From: Leptospira kmetyi serovar Malaysia str. Bejo-Iso9
GTDB lineage: Bacteria; Spirochaetota; Leptospiria; Leptospirales; Leptospiraceae
Length of the DNA stretch: 64,000 nucleotides
Assembly: GCF_000243735.2 (NCBI RefSeq)
Contig: NZ_AHMP02000003.1
Location: 3,678,001 to 3,742,000, forward strand
Reading direction: 5' to 3'
Shown: piece by piece, positions 54,171-64,000 of the stretch
How the letters are laid out: every line of letters starts with the position of its first letter
How positions within the stretch are numbered: position 1 is the first letter of the stretch
Made by a program: the position numbers and the translations under genes
Notes under the pieces: model-generated
Told to the model about the DNA's origin: nothing
What the model saw: only the letters and a program-made list of their open reading frames with translations
Database searches by the model: none

Positions 54171-55918
54171 CGTTTCCTAATGAACTTCGACAAGAAGACG
54201 AAACGAATCGAAAGAGACAACACGCAAACGATCCAAAGAGGAACGTTTCCGAACGTCGTATAAACGGTGGAGATGGAAGAACCCAATCGGATCGAAAATG
54301 TTCGGATTCCCGTCTCGTGAAAACCCATGGAATGAATCAGAGAAATTCCGCGCGCGTCCCAAACTTCGGAAATTCCAGAAACGGTGGAACGAATCAACGG
54401 CAAACCGGTTTCGATCGCCCTCAAACGAACGGTTCCCGAATGTTGATTCGCTTCGAGTTCCGAGTCGAACCACGAATCGTTCGTGATGTTGATTAGAATT
54501 TCCGGTTTTTGTCCGTCTTTGAAATAATCCAGAACCAATTCGGTGAACATCGCCTCGTAACACAATAAGGGAAGAATGGAATACGAATATTCTAAATTTC
54601 TAATTTTCTCAAGTTGTCGGACTTCGGAGGAAAACGAGGATCGAAACGTTTCCGGATTTCCGATCTCCGAAATTTCCTTCGGGTCGGGAGCCGCGATCGA
54701 AGTTTCGTTTCGATTCTTATTTCCGATTAAAAGTTTCGGAGTTTCTCCGGGAACGTATCGGGAAGTTTCCTTAAAGACGGAACGTAAAAAGGGAAGTTCC
54801 TTTTCCATCGGAAGATATTCTCCGAACGCGAGAAGTCTTCTTTTATCGTATCGTTCCGTGCTTCCGTCCGAATTTTTAAAAAGACTGATTTGATTTCTGA
54901 GTCTTCCCTTGTCCATGTTCAACTCGTTGAAAAGAACGTCGGCGCCCGTGTGTTTGGAAAGATATAAAATCAATCCCTCCATCGTGGAAGAATAAATGTG
55001 TTCGTTTCGATTTTCCTCCGAGTCGATCGTTCCGTGAAACGGAATCGAGGATTCCGGAATTACGATCAGAGAGGGAGAATTTTCGGAGCTCATACTTCCT
55101 TCCAAGGCAAGAGACAACACCTTGCTCATTGTCGAGCTTAAAAAAGCTCGATCCGCTTTTAAATCCTTGGTTCCCGGAGAAGTGTCGGGTTGGATCATCA
55201 CAACGGAAATCGTTTTGGGTTTGTCTTCGCTAAGAGCTCGATCCGCGTATCCGATTCGATACAAACCGTACGTATATACGAAAACGATTCCGATCGCTCC
55301 GACCACGGCGGTTTTGAATTCTTTGGAATTCTTCCGTTTAAAATGATTTAAGAATATTACAAAAATCGAAGATAGGAAAAGAAGCAGAAAACTCAGTCCG
55401 TAAACGCCGCAGATCGATGCGAATTGTTCGAAAACGATCGAACCTCCGATCAGATTTCCCCAATACCACGGAAAAATCTGATAAACCGCCGCGTCCGCGA
55501 TCGTTCCCGCAGCGGGGAGTACGAGCAGAACCCAGGGAGAAGAGGCCGATTTTATTTTAGAAAAACGGAATATTAGATAAAACGGAAATAGTTTCAGATG
55601 GGAAATCAATCCGTAGAACAGAAAAAAAAGAATCGAAACGATCGGACCCGTCCCAGCAATTCTCGAAACCGCGCCCGGAATCCAAAAAAAAGTGGTGAGG
55701 TTTAAAATCTGCGAAAGAATCAAAAGCCAAAGGGAAACTTTCCAAAACGATTCCTTATCGAGGGAAAGAAATAAAAAAAGACAGGAAACGGAAGCGGCCA
55801 CTCCCGCGGAAAAAAAGGAAAAAGGAGAAAGCCCCAAAAGGGTTCCGAAACCGACTCCCAGACAAAGCAGGAGCCGGTAAACGATCGAATCTATCGGAAT
55901 CAAACGGCGGATCATCAA
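54167..55918 (-). CDS. lnt: Apolipoprotein N-acyltransferase
   Basis: A 583-residue integral membrane enzyme that adds the third acyl chain to lipoproteins. Several N-terminal helices (1-215) are followed by a nitrilase-like domain with the catalytic triad segments VIPESSIPF (Glu), KRRLLAFGEYLP (Lys) and LPLLCYEAMF (Cys), then NITNDSWFDSELEANQHSGTVRLRAIETGLPLIRSTVSG (split in reading). It is about 70 residues longer than the E. coli enzyme, with an insertion between the Lys and Cys segments. Overlaps both neighbours by 4 bases. Confidence 0.93.
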
Positions 55919-56967
55919 TTTTGGTTTTTCTTCATCTCCTCTTCGTATTTAAGCCTTCTTGAATATTCTTCCGCTTCTTCTTTGCCCAGGTTTTTGATTC
56001 TGATTTCCATCAGAGCCTTGTCCCTCGCTTCTCCCTTTACGTTCGAATTTTTTTGAAGCCAGTCCGATTCGTCGCGTACGGTTTGTTTTTCCTTCTTTTC
56101 CCTTTCTTCGATTTCCTTATAAACCGCGTCGATACGATCCGCTCCGTCCTTTCCGAAATATTTTTCACGAATGGTTCTCGTTTTCGTGTTTCGATCGGAA
56201 GAACTCATCTTTTCCAGTTCCTTGTCTCTTAGGAACATCTCGGTTTCGTACGTATTGTATTTGGGCTCTCTCGTCTTTACGGTATTGTAATATTGACCGT
56301 AGACATTTTTTCGGAAATCCTCGTACCGAGCCATTCTTTGATCGCCACTCAAGGATTCCGTGTCCTTTAAAAAACCGCCCAAGGAATCGCGATAGGTTTC
56401 CTCGGATTCTTCCATACCGAAGATGAGCTTTGCGTCGTTTTCGGAAAAGAATTCCCTTCTTTTCTTTTTCACGATCTCGTATTTTTCGGCGCGGCTGAGT
56501 TTATCCGAAAGTTCGTATTCTCTCATCGTCGTTTCGTATCTTAAGTAACCCGAAAAAAGTTTCATAAGATATTCCGCGTCTTTGCCCGTGTAATGATCCG
56601 CGATAAAAGCCCGTATGATTTCGTTGCATTGTTCGTAGACTACGTTCTCGGGACATTGTCTTCGCAAACCCCAGAGTTCGGAAACTAAGTTGACTTCACC
56701 CGTCGCCGCGTAATGCATCAAGTCGTCGAACGAAAGCCAGTTGCCGTTCTCGTCGAAAATTCTTCGAGAAGTGTCGACCACGGCTTGGTTTAAGACCCAT
56801 TCTCCCGATTCGGAACGTTGTAACGTGAATTCTCCTTCGGGGCTCGACGAGAAACCGCTCGCGCCTTTGCCGCCGCTGAAAAAAACGAACCAGATCAACG
56901 CGATCAAAACCACGGAGATCAAACCTATAACTGCCGGGAATGTAATTCTTTCCTGAAGGGATTTCAT
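55915..56967 (-). CDS. Lipase secretion chaperone-like protein
   Basis: A 350-residue protein with an N-terminal membrane anchor (residues 9-31) and a Pro/Gly linker, then a long helical body. VDTSRRIFDENGNWLSFDD and KKKRREFFSENDAKLIFGMEESEETYRDSL match the RRxFDY-like and FG-motif regions of lipase-specific foldases (LifO/Lif), which fold secreted lipases in the periplasm. No lipase gene is adjacent. Charged coiled-coil C-terminus. Its stop overlaps the lnt start (ATGA). Start at ATG 56967 places the anchor properly. Confidence 0.78.
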   Translation of the reverse strand: MKSLQERITFPAVIGLISVVLIALIWFVFFSGGKGASGFSSSPEGEFTLQRSESGEWVLNQAVVDTSRRIFDENGNWLSFDDLMHYAATGEVNLVSELWGLRRQCPENVVYEQCNEIIRAFIADHYTGKDAEYLMKLFSGYLRYETTMREYELSDKLSRAEKYEIVKKKRREFFSENDAKLIFGMEESEETYRDSLGGFLKDTESLSGDQRMARYEDFRKNVYGQYYNTVKTREPKYNTYETEMFLRDKELEKMSSSDRNTKTRTIREKYFGKDGADRIDAVYKEIEEREKKEKQTVRDESDWLQKNSNVKGEARDKALMEIRIKNLGKEEAEEYSRRLKYEEEMKKNQN

Positions 56968-57053
56968 GGACCTGTGATTCTTAAAAAAATCTTTCTCAAG
57001 GCAAACCTTTTTTGTTTTTTCTGAAAAAGCGGTTCGGGTGAAATGACAAAGTC

Positions 57054-58076
<1,023 letters not shown>

Positions 58077-58081
58077 AATTT

Positions 58082-58225
58082 GGTGCGTTCTTTCGTTACT
58101 TCGTAACAAACCAACGCTTTCGCTCCGCGGCTTATGGCTGACTCACTTCCTATGGTGCGTTCTTTCGTTACTTCGTAACAAACCAACGCTTTCGCTCCGC
58201 GGCTTATGGTTGACTCACTTCCTAT
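58082..58225. repeat. 72-bp tandem repeat, two copies
   Basis: Copies at 58082-58153 and 58154-58225 differ at one base (GGCTGACTC against GGTTGACTC). Each contains GTTAC-TTC-GTAAC, a 5-bp hairpin. Located between the 3' ends of the convergent dehydrogenase and Fpg genes. It keeps open frames on both strands, but these have no protein-like character. Confidence 0.9.
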
Positions 58226-58235
58226 GGGGCGTTCG

Positions 58236-59057
58236 TCACCACTTGATGAACTGTTCGCCTTTGGCCGGTTGGCAAGTGGGACAAAAGAAAGAATCATACC
58301 CTAAGACGTTCGCTCTTCGAATCGTCGTTCCACAAACGGGGCAGGGTTCGTTTTTTCGATTTCTCACCTTTACGTGATCGCGAACCTTTACGTCCAGAGG
58401 CGCGTGTTTGTTGCGGACGTATTCGATCGAACTCGAAAGAACCTCTTTGATGCTTTTGTATAAAAGGGATTTATCTTCCGGAGAAAGTTGATTGCAGGGA
58501 GTTTTCGGATGAATCTTCGCCGCAAACAAAACCTCGTCCGCATAAGCGTTTCCTAATGCGCTGAGCCTGGATTGATCCATTAAAAAAACTCTGGTTTGCT
58601 GACGGCTTTTTCCCATCGCACGGATCAGACTTTCTTCGGTGAATTCATCCGAAAGAAGATTGATCCCTTGTTCCTTGTATTTGGGAATTTGGCCGATGTC
58701 ATCCGGTTTCAGAAAATAAACTTTTCCCATCCTCGTGTCGTCCGCGTAATTTAAAACGGGACCGTTCGTAAGAATGCGAACACAGAGATCTTTTTTCTTA
58801 TACTTCGGATCCAGGGAAAATCGACCGGACAACATAGGATGAATTACTATATTCAAATTTTCGAATGCGAAATTCAGAAAGGGTCCGTTTCTTTCCACGG
58901 ATTGAAACGAAGAACCGGAATAAATCTCTTCCACGGCCGATCCGGTGAGATTGCGGACAACCAAAGGATCCACGATTTCGATCGATTGAACGGTTTTGCC
59001 CACGAGTTCGGGGATCAACCGTTCCCGAATGACCACTAAGTCCGGCAGTTCTGGCAT
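58236..59057 (-). CDS. Divergent Fpg/Nei-family DNA glycosylase
   Basis: A 273-residue Fpg-like protein. It keeps the N-terminal PELP with the catalytic Pro and Glu, LGNAYADEVLF with the conserved Asn, and a C-terminal zinc finger CPVC...CPTC. But the invariant beta-lysine segment (E. coli RAKYL) reads RNGPFL, the HLGMSG motif reads HPMLSG, the usual PEVE is PDLV, and the zinc finger lacks the Arg normally before the third Cys (GYDSFFC). It probably still binds DNA, but 8-oxoguanine activity is doubtful. Downstream of an AlkD-like and a radical SAM gene. Confidence 0.85.
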   Translation of the reverse strand: MPELPDLVVIRERLIPELVGKTVQSIEIVDPLVVRNLTGSAVEEIYSGSSFQSVERNGPFLNFAFENLNIVIHPMLSGRFSLDPKYKKKDLCVRILTNGPVLNYADDTRMGKVYFLKPDDIGQIPKYKEQGINLLSDEFTEESLIRAMGKSRQQTRVFLMDQSRLSALGNAYADEVLFAAKIHPKTPCNQLSPEDKSLLYKSIKEVLSSSIEYVRNKHAPLDVKVRDHVKVRNRKNEPCPVCGTTIRRANVLGYDSFFCPTCQPAKGEQFIKW

Positions 59058-59150
59058 GGTCCGATTGAACTTCGTTTTGCGGGTTCGTCAAGAAGTTGTT
59101 TATCTTTCCGGGTCGATTCGAAAAACGGAATTCGAAAATACGCGAATCGA

Positions 59151-60027
<877 letters not shown>

Positions 60028-60050
<23 letters not shown>

Positions 60051-60756
60051 ATTTAGAGGAACGACCCAATCCGATTTTGATTTTCGTTTTAAAAAAGGTT
60101 CCGATGTTTTTATCCGAGTTCAAACGGGATTCGAACTTGGCGACGATATCGGGATGAAATTTGGAAACGGTTTTTACGGCCCAACCGATTCCTTTTTTGG
60201 TATGAAAATCGTTTGTGTCCGCTTTCGCTAAAAGAAGAAGAAAGATTTCCTCCACGTATTTTTTGCGAAGTCCTTTTTTGACCGCATAGTGAGCGGCCAC
60301 TCCCACTGAACGGGAAATCCAAGCGTTCTTATGATCCAGAAATTTTTTTAGCACGGGCAAGGTTTTTTCGGGATCTTGCAAGAGAGAATAACCCATCACC
60401 CTTTCTCCGATGATGTCGCAGACATACCATTCGTCGCCGAACACCATGTAGTCGATCGCCTTCTTTACGGATTGTTCGAAGTGTTTATCCGAACGCAATT
60501 GAAGAATCATCCCGGCGATCACGTTGCCTCCGATCGTTCTTCGTTCTATGATTCGGTCGGTAATCGGAATTTGATTCCGTTCGGGAACTCCCGAGTAGAG
60601 TTCTTTGGCGGCGAACTCGAGCAAAGGAAACTTTATTTTTTTGGATAAGAGTTCGGAAACGATTTCGTCCGCGATCGCATTCTCGTTTTGATTCGAGGAA
60701 CTCAAGATCGAGTCGAGGATCGATTTGATTTCTTTTTTGGAAGTGATGGAATCCAT
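60028..60756 (-). CDS. AlkD-like DNA alkylation repair protein
   Basis: A 242-residue helical-repeat protein resembling the AlkC/AlkD family: SLLQDPEKTLPVLKKFLDHKNAWISRSVGVAAHYAVKKG and TNDFHTKKGIGWAVKTVSKFHPDIVAKF, the latter holding the conserved W of the DNA-binding concave surface. Such enzymes excise alkylated purines without flipping the base. First gene of the alkD-like, radical SAM, fpg-like series. Confidence 0.82.
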
Positions 60757-60839
60757 TTTCGTTTCGGTTCAAAGTTCAGAAAATGTATAATTCTCCGCCG
60801 AGATCTTTGTCAACACACTAACTTTTTCCCGAAAACCGG

Positions 60840-60901
60840 TTGACAGATTCTAAATTATGTGTGTAATAGCACATGTGTATTTACAAGTGTGCAAATACAC
60901 A
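60840..60901 (+). promoter_or_regulatory. Promoter and dyad operator of the thioesterase-marR operon
   Basis: TTGACA (60840-60845) and TGTAAT (60862-60867) are 16 bases apart. Immediately downstream, arms TGTGTATTT (60874-60882) and AAATACACA (60893-60901) form an inverted repeat around a 10-base centre, placed over the predicted transcript start. A MarR dimer binding there would block transcription. Confidence 0.65.
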
Positions 60902-60920
60902 ATAAAGTTTGGAGGCGTTT

Positions 60921-61451
60921 ATGCTTTCTACCGCAGATAAAATCGAATTATCCCCTTCCGGTATTTATAGGATTCGTTTTCAGGATTGCGACCCTTTCGG
61001 TCATCTGAACAACGCGCGTTATATGGATTATTTTTTGGAGGCCCGAGAGGATCATCTTCGGGACTATTACGGTTTCGATTTGTTCGAACACGCTTCCAGA
61101 GAAGGCAAGTCTTGGGTCGTCAGTAGAACGCAGATCGCTTATCTCGAACCCGCAAAACAAAGCGATCAGGTGAAGATCGTTACGCGATTGGTTGCAAAAG
61201 GGGACGGAAGCATCCGCAACGAGGATCTTATGTATGACGCGTCCGGTAAGAAGTTGAAGGCGCTTATCTGGATCGATTTCGTTTTTGTGGATCTGAAACG
61301 GGGAAGGCCGATTCGTCACGGAGAAGATCTCGGCCGTTTTTTCGACTCGGTTCTTTACGAAGACGCGGGGCTCGAAAACGGAAATTTTGAAGAGCGCGTT
61401 CGAGAGATGAGACGTACAATGGCTCCGGGAGCGGAAGCGATTCCGGCTTAA
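60921..61451 (+). CDS. Hotdog-fold acyl-CoA thioesterase
   Basis: A 176-residue thioesterase of the YbgC/FatA-like single-hotdog type: IYRIRFQDCDPFGHLNNARYMDYFLEAREDHL contains the DxxGHLNN active site, and SWVVSRTQIAYLEPAKQSDQVKI the adjacent strand. Likely cytoplasmic hydrolysis of acyl-CoA or acyl-ACP. ATG at 60921 has GGAGG six bases upstream, preferred to the TTG at 60909. Followed 14 bases later by a marR gene. Confidence 0.9.
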   Translation: MLSTADKIELSPSGIYRIRFQDCDPFGHLNNARYMDYFLEAREDHLRDYYGFDLFEHASREGKSWVVSRTQIAYLEPAKQSDQVKIVTRLVAKGDGSIRNEDLMYDASGKKLKALIWIDFVFVDLKRGRPIRHGEDLGRFFDSVLYEDAGLENGNFEERVREMRRTMAPGAEAIPA

Positions 61452-61465
61452 TTCCCGGAGGAAAC

Positions 61466-61972
61466 ATGGTCAAAAAAATGGAGCTTAAAAATTCCAAAAA
61501 GATTTCCAAAAAGGAATCCGTAAGTCCCACAAGGGACGAGCTTTTGACCGTAGGTTTGGGATGTCTGAACTTCAATTTGAAACGGGCGTCCCGAGCCATC
61601 TCCCAATACTTCGATCACGTTCTTGATAAGGTCGATCTTACTTCTCCGCGATTCAATATTTTAATGACCTTGGGATCCACGGACGGAATGGAACTCGCTC
61701 CGATGGCGGAACTTCTCGTGATGGATCGAACCACTCTTCTCAGAAATCTGGAACCTTTGGAAACGTTGGGTTACGTGGAGGATGTTCCTTCCGAAAACAA
61801 AAGGGCGAGAAAGGTCGCTTTGACTTCGGCGGGTTGGGAAGCGCTTCGTCTTGCGTATCCGGTTTGGAAGGAAGCGCACAATCATCTCGTGGAAAATCTG
61901 GGGACCACCGAATGGAAAACCCTCATTAAAGGTTTGAGAACGGTTTCCAAAAAAAGAATATTCGAAAAGTAG
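61466..61972 (+). CDS. MarR-family transcriptional regulator
   Basis: A 168-residue MarR protein. The winged helix covers LTSPRFNILMTLGSTDGMELAPMAELLVMDRTTLLRNLEPLETLGYVEDVPSENKRARKVALTSAG (residues about 52-117; recognition helix in DRTTLLRNL). The N-terminal 25 residues are Lys-rich. Co-transcribed with the thioesterase upstream, so probably an autorepressed local regulator using the dyad at 60874. GGAGGAAAC before the ATG. Confidence 0.92.
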   Translation: MVKKMELKNSKKISKKESVSPTRDELLTVGLGCLNFNLKRASRAISQYFDHVLDKVDLTSPRFNILMTLGSTDGMELAPMAELLVMDRTTLLRNLEPLETLGYVEDVPSENKRARKVALTSAGWEALRLAYPVWKEAHNHLVENLGTTEWKTLIKGLRTVSKKRIFEK

Positions 61973-61986
61973 AAAATTCTAAATCG

Positions 61987-64000
61987 TTATGCGAGCCATT
62001 TGAGAATGATCTTCGTAAAATCCGCCTGGACCGCGGGTTTGCTCACGTAATCGTCCATTCCCGCCTCGATACATTTTTCCCTTTCTCCGGCGACGATCCC
62101 CGCGGTTAACGCGATGATCGGAACCCTTTTGTCCATTTCCAAACCGCGGATCGCCTTGGTCGCCTCGTATCCGTTCAGATCCGGCATTTGAATATCCATA
62201 AAGATCAGATCGGGAATCCATCTTAGGTTTTGTTCCACCGCTTCGAGTCCGTTCTGCGCTTCTATGATTTTTGCGGAGGGGAGAATTCTTGTAACGATAC
62301 TTTTTGTGAGTAACATGTTGACCGGGTTATCCTCGACGATCATAACCTTCGCGTGTTTACGGATGGCCGCTTCGGTTTCGTTGTTTCCAGGTATTTGGGA
62401 TTTACGGGAGGGCTTTTGCAGAAGCTGGTTTCTTCCCAATAGATCGTAAAGTTGTCGGATATAAATCGGCTTCGTAAGAACTTCTTGGATTCCGTTTTGT
62501 TGGGAAGCCTCGATCGTTTCGGAATCGTCCGAAGCGCTACTCAAAAGAACGATGGATTGTTCTTCCGGTGGGACCCGCAATTTTTCTCGGATGAGTTTGG
62601 ACGTTTCTATTCCGTCCAAAAACGGCATGTGATAGTCCATTAGAATAACATCATATCTTTTTCCGGAGGCGATTCTTTCGATCGCGTCCGTACCGGTTTT
62701 GACGGACTCGCAGGGTATATTCCGTAATTGTAACATATCTTCCAGGATTTTGCGGTTGTTGTCGTTGTCGTCCACTATGAGTACGTTTTTGATGGAATCG
62801 AACTTAGGCCACTTTTCCTCTTCGTCGGATACGATTTCCATTTTCAGATCGAAGTAAAACTCGCTTCCCTTTTTGAGTTCGCTTTTGAGTTCCAAATTGC
62901 TTCCCATCATTGACAGGAGTTTGTTGGAGATCGTAAGGCCGAGTCCGGTTCCTCCAAATCTTCTCGTGGTGGAAGCGTCTTCTTGGGAGAATGCGTCGAA
63001 TATTTTTTTTTGATTCTCCTGCGCGATTCCGATTCCGGTATCCCGAACGGAGAATCTCAATACCATAAGCGAATCCGAGATTCTTTCCCGAACGTCGATT
63101 TTAAATTCGATCTCGCCTTCTTCCGTGAACTTGACCGCGTTGCTGAAAAGATTCACTATGATCTGTTTCAAACGGACGCTGTCCGTGATCACGAGTTTCG
63201 GAACGGCAGGCGATATGTTTACGAGAAGTTCCAAATCCTTCTTATGCGCTTGGAATTTGATCGTATTTACGATCTGCGTTCCGAGTTCCAGAATATCCGC
63301 GGCCTCGTAGGAAAGTTCGAGTTTGCCCGCTTCAATTTTAGAAAAATCTAATATATCGTTGATGATGTCCAAAAGGGAACCGGCCGATTGATACACGGTC
63401 ATCATATATTGGTGTTGGGTCGCATCCAGATTGGTTCGAAGCAACAGATCCGTAAAACCGATGATTCCGTTTAAAGGGGTTCGGATCTCGTGGCTCATGT
63501 TCGCCAAAAATTCCGATTTCGCCGCGTTGGCCCTTTCCGCGATCGCTTTGGATCGTTTGAGTTCGTCTCGTTGCAGAAAACTCTCCGTGATATCCTGCGT
63601 AAACATCATGATCCCGCCGATCGATCCGTCGAGTTGATACCAGGGTCTGACTTCCCAACGAAGATATTGATCGTGTTCCCAACCATCCGGTCTCCAGATG
63701 TCCTCGTCCTTTTTGATGACTTCTCCCGTTAAACATCTTTGATGAATCGTTTTCCATTCTCGGCCGATGTTCGGAAAAACTTCGTAATGCGATAAACCTA
63801 TGATTTGTCTTCCTTGGAGATGATATTCGCTCATCCAACGTTGACTGACCGCGATGTATTTCAAATCCGTATCGAACATCGCGACCGCGGCCGGAGCGTG
63901 TTCTACGAACGCGAGAAGTCTGGATCTTTCCTTAAAGAGTTCGATTTCGATTTTTTTTCTTTGATCGATGTCGTAGATCGCGCCGTAGATTCTTTTGCAG
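61987..64000 (-). CDS. Hybrid sensor histidine kinase/response regulator, N-terminal part outside the window
   Basis: The frame is open to the right edge, so the N-terminus is missing. Visible order from the edge: the end of one PAS/PAC (YDIDQRKKIEIE), a full PAS domain (AFVEHAPAAVAMFDTDLKYIAVSQRW), the H-box FLANMSHEIRTPLNGIIGF (near 63490), ATPase domain (NLFSNAVKFTEEGEI, FGGTGLGLTISNKLL), and two receivers (LIVDDNDNNRK with VILMDYHMPFLDG; MIVEDNPVNMLL with LIFMDIQMPDLNG). Two receivers and no Hpt domain suggest a multi-step relay to another protein. Convergent with marR, stops 14 bases apart. Confidence 0.92.
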   Translation of the reverse strand, partial: CKRIYGAIYDIDQRKKIEIELFKERSRLLAFVEHAPAAVAMFDTDLKYIAVSQRWMSEYHLQGRQIIGLSHYEVFPNIGREWKTIHQRCLTGEVIKKDEDIWRPDGWEHDQYLRWEVRPWYQLDGSIGGIMMFTQDITESFLQRDELKRSKAIAERANAAKSEFLANMSHEIRTPLNGIIGFTDLLLRTNLDATQHQYMMTVYQSAGSLLDIINDILDFSKIEAGKLELSYEAADILELGTQIVNTIKFQAHKKDLELLVNISPAVPKLVITDSVRLKQIIVNLFSNAVKFTEEGEIEFKIDVRERISDSLMVLRFSVRDTGIGIAQENQKKIFDAFSQEDASTTRRFGGTGLGLTISNKLLSMMGSNLELKSELKKGSEFYFDLKMEIVSDEEEKWPKFDSIKNVLIVDDNDNNRKILEDMLQLRNIPCESVKTGTDAIERIASGKRYDVILMDYHMPFLDGIETSKLIREKLRVPPEEQSIVLLSSASDDSETIEASQQNGIQEVLTKPIYIRQLYDLLGRNQLLQKPSRKSQIPGNNETEAAIRKHAKVMIVEDNPVNMLLTKSIVTRILPSAKIIEAQNGLEAVEQNLRWIPDLIFMDIQMPDLNGYEATKAIRGLEMDKRVPIIALTAGIVAGEREKCIEAGMDDYVSKPAVQADFTKIILKWLA

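Overview
The window is chromosomal DNA of a spirochaete, almost certainly a Leptospira. The evidence is the combination of Leptospira-style lipoproteins (a DUF1554-type lipoprotein, short poorly conserved lipoboxes), genes on both strands with frequent TTG/GTG starts, a transketolase encoded as a separate N-terminal subunit, many PAS/histidine kinases, and short dispersed intergenic repeats. The base composition is GC-richer than I would expect for L. interrogans, so another pathogen-clade species is likely, but the species cannot be fixed from the sequence alone.

Layout. 1-3.3 kb: 3' part of a TonB-dependent receptor, a YebC-family regulator, ruvC. 3.3-8.5 kb: repeat-rich spacer, rhodanese, alpha/beta hydrolase, a beta-lactamase-fold lipoprotein, then a minus-strand operon birA-coaX-unknown gene; the last is interrupted by an in-frame amber codon. 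8.9-13.5 kb: DUF1554 lipoprotein, a thioesterase-thiolase operon with a divergent TetR regulator, msrB. 13.7-14.6 kb: esterase with a basic tail. About 14.6-17.6 kb: a visibly AT-rich segment with a 7-TM protein, an XRE repressor and an Ig-like lipoprotein, probably acquired. 17.9-24.4 kb: RRM protein, GNAT, fatty acid desaturase, DUF1801 protein, a TetR/thioesterase pair, epoxide hydrolase, zincin lipoprotein. 24.5-29.6 kb: LysR, leuCD, lpxD, DMT transporter. 29.7-33.8 kb: small unknowns, LysR/quinone oxidoreductase pair. 33.9-39.9 kb: gpx, chaN, zinc-ribbon class A PBP and a repeat-like exported protein in one transcription unit. 40-46.9 kb: repeats, tRNA-Thr and tRNA-Tyr, transketolase N-subunit, SirB1-like protein, polyprenyl synthase, SRPBCC protein, lipoprotein with an 18-bp tandem repeat. 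47-53.3 kb: large PAS kinase with receiver, MBL-fold hydrolase, HisKA_2-type kinase. 53.4-57 kb: translationally coupled lipase-chaperone-like gene, lnt and an RNase H-fold exonuclease. 57-60.8 kb: PdxB-like dehydrogenase, a 72-bp tandem repeat, and a DNA-repair-like cluster (divergent Fpg, SplB-like radical SAM, AlkD-like). 60.8-64 kb: thioesterase-marR operon and a hybrid sensor kinase cut by the window end.

The clearest theme is acyl-chain metabolism. Three separate hotdog thioesterase genes each sit beside their own TetR or MarR regulator and a dyad operator, and a fatty acid desaturase carries a double GAAC-N3-GTTC operator with no adjacent regulator, so membrane acyl composition looks controlled by several small local circuits. 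Envelope biogenesis (PBP, Lnt, LpxD, lipase-chaperone-like protein, lipoproteins) is the second theme. The most promising things to follow up are the divergent Fpg/radical SAM/AlkD cluster, the chaperone-lnt-exonuclease operon, the zinc-ribbon PBP, and the amber-interrupted gene behind coaX.
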